Shown here: piece by piece, positions 12,261 through 13,050 of the stretch
How the letters are laid out: each line of letters opens with the position of its first letter
How positions within the stretch are numbered: position 1 is the first letter of the stretch
NCBI GenBank assembly: GCA_900545725.1
Contig: URAI01000067.1
Location: 1 to 13,050, forward strand
DNA length: 13,050 nucleotides
Reading direction: 5' to 3'
From: an uncultured Eubacterium sp.
GTDB lineage: Bacteria; Bacillota; Clostridia; Lachnospirales; Lachnospiraceae
Notes under the pieces: model-generated
Told to the model about the DNA's origin: nothing
Databases searched by the model: none
Seen by the model: the letters and a program-made list of their open reading frames with translations, nothing else
Made by a program: the position numbers and the translations under genes

Positions 12261-13050
12261 TAATTTTCTTGAGTTTCTATATTTTTCAACAAAATCACCT
12301 TACATACTATATATGTATCTGTCTGATTTTTATATTCAATTTCTCCATGATACTTATTTATAATATCTCTTATATTCTCTATTCCATAACCATGAAGCGA
12401 CTTATTATCTTTTGTCGTCTTCATTTTCGGATTATTTTTCATTACATTATTGTCTGTTGAATTACCTATTTCAATATATATATATCTTTCGTTACTGTAT
12501 ATTAATATACTAATAAGCGCTTCTTTTATCTTCTTTGCCGCTTCTACTGAATTATCAATCAGATTACTTATCAGTATATATAAATCTATATCAGCAATGC
12601 CATCAACAGTTCCCATAACATTACATTTAATATCAATATTATTCTTATTACAGATATTAATATTTCTATTCAAAATATAATTAATAATTGGATTCCCTAC
12701 ATATACTGCCTCATCATCTCTGATATTTTTTTCTAAATCTTTTATATTAATTATCTGCTTTATTTTCTCATATTGATTATTTTCTATATAATATTCCATT
12801 AGCTGCATAACATGTTTTACTTCATGATTTTTCTTTTTTAACCAATTATATTTATAATTAATAGCTTCTATATCTGTTCTTTGCTGTTCAAATCCCTTAA
12901 ATGCCAGCTCTTTTCTTAACAACTCCTCATACTGGATATTGATATACTTTAATATTATAAAAACAATAATATTTATTATAAAAATATTAAATATAATAAT
13001 CAGTTCGATTATAATAGCAGTCCTGTCAATAACCTGACGATATACCAATA
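12260..13050 (-). CDS. AgrC-like GHKL sensor histidine kinase (5' end beyond the window)
   Basis: At least 262 residues, open to the right edge. The TTG at the edge (13046-13048) has no visible ribosome site, so the protein probably starts further upstream, with more membrane helices as in AgrC. One helix is visible at about 11-34, then a coiled linker. The dimerisation/phosphoacceptor box reads NHEVKH (H75 as likely phosphohistidine, with Glu where family members often have Asp). The HATPase_c_5 (GHKL) domain has the N-box SNLIDNSVEAA (161-171) and G-box HGYGIENI (219-226). Such kinases sense peptides or membrane stress and phosphorylate LytTR regulators. It is very AT-rich and Ile/Asn-rich. 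The next operon downstream carries a LytTR-like site directly after this stop codon. Confidence 0.85.
   Translation of the reverse strand, partial: LVYRQVIDRTAIIIELIIIFNIFIINIIVFIILKYINIQYEELLRKELAFKGFEQQRTDIEAINYKYNWLKKKNHEVKHVMQLMEYYIENNQYEKIKQIINIKDLEKNIRDDEAVYVGNPIINYILNRNINICNKNNIDIKCNVMGTVDGIADIDLYILISNLIDNSVEAAKKIKEALISILIYSNERYIYIEIGNSTDNNVMKNNPKMKTTKDNKSLHGYGIENIRDIINKYHGEIEYKNQTDTYIVCKVILLKNIETQEN

Overview
The window is AT-rich (roughly a third G+C). It has strong AGGAGG-type ribosome binding sites, the spore maturation genes spmA/spmB, and Clostridia-style proteins: a GH25 lysozyme, COG0523 GTPases and a GHKL kinase. This points to a low-GC anaerobic Firmicute, most likely Lachnospiraceae (for example a Lachnospira, Roseburia or Butyrivibrio relative). 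That placement is inferred from protein style, not from a database match. Almost every gene is on the minus strand; the exceptions are the lysozyme and one tiny peptide gene.

Layout. (1) Bases 1-250 look like the 5' end of a minus-strand transcription unit that leaves the window on the left: promoter, a folded leader with a pseudoknot ending just before a Shine-Dalgarno sequence, and the first 17 codons of an unknown gene. (2) 291-1390 is a plus-strand, membrane-anchored GH25 muramidase with its own promoter. (3) 1475-2660 is spmA-spmB, followed (on +) by nudC at 2772-3815. (4) 4156-6286 is a metal-handling pair of CobW/COG0523 GTPases: one with a very His/Cys-rich tandem repeat, the other a fusion to a YcgQ-like (DUF1980) domain. 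The pair is followed by three tandem hairpins, and the last and largest shares short motifs with the leader of the same operon. (5) 6451-7122 is a membrane-anchored protein with a predicted beta-rich outer domain. (6) 7182-7753 holds hairpins and a short plus-strand unit encoding a 17-residue peptide ending in Cys-Cys-Cys. (7) 7754-11947 is an operon for a lipoprotein, two FtsX/MacB-type permeases and an ABC ATPase. (8) 12260-13050 is the C-terminal part of an AgrC-like GHKL histidine kinase, cut by the window edge.

How they fit. In (7) and (8) a perfect 13-bp direct repeat with a 20-bp period lies just upstream of a -35/-10 pair driving the lipoprotein-ABC operon. This is the architecture used by LytTR response regulators, the usual partners of AgrC-like kinases. 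The simplest reading is a peptide- or stress-sensing two-component system controlling an ABC exporter/immunity operon, with the response regulator beyond the right edge. In (4) the two GTPases probably act together in zinc or other transition-metal delivery.

The items most worth following up are the pseudoknotted leader at the left edge, the Cys-Cys-Cys mini-gene with its folded 3' region, the putative LytTR-controlled lipoprotein-ABC system, and the motifs shared between the front and tail of the GTPase operon.
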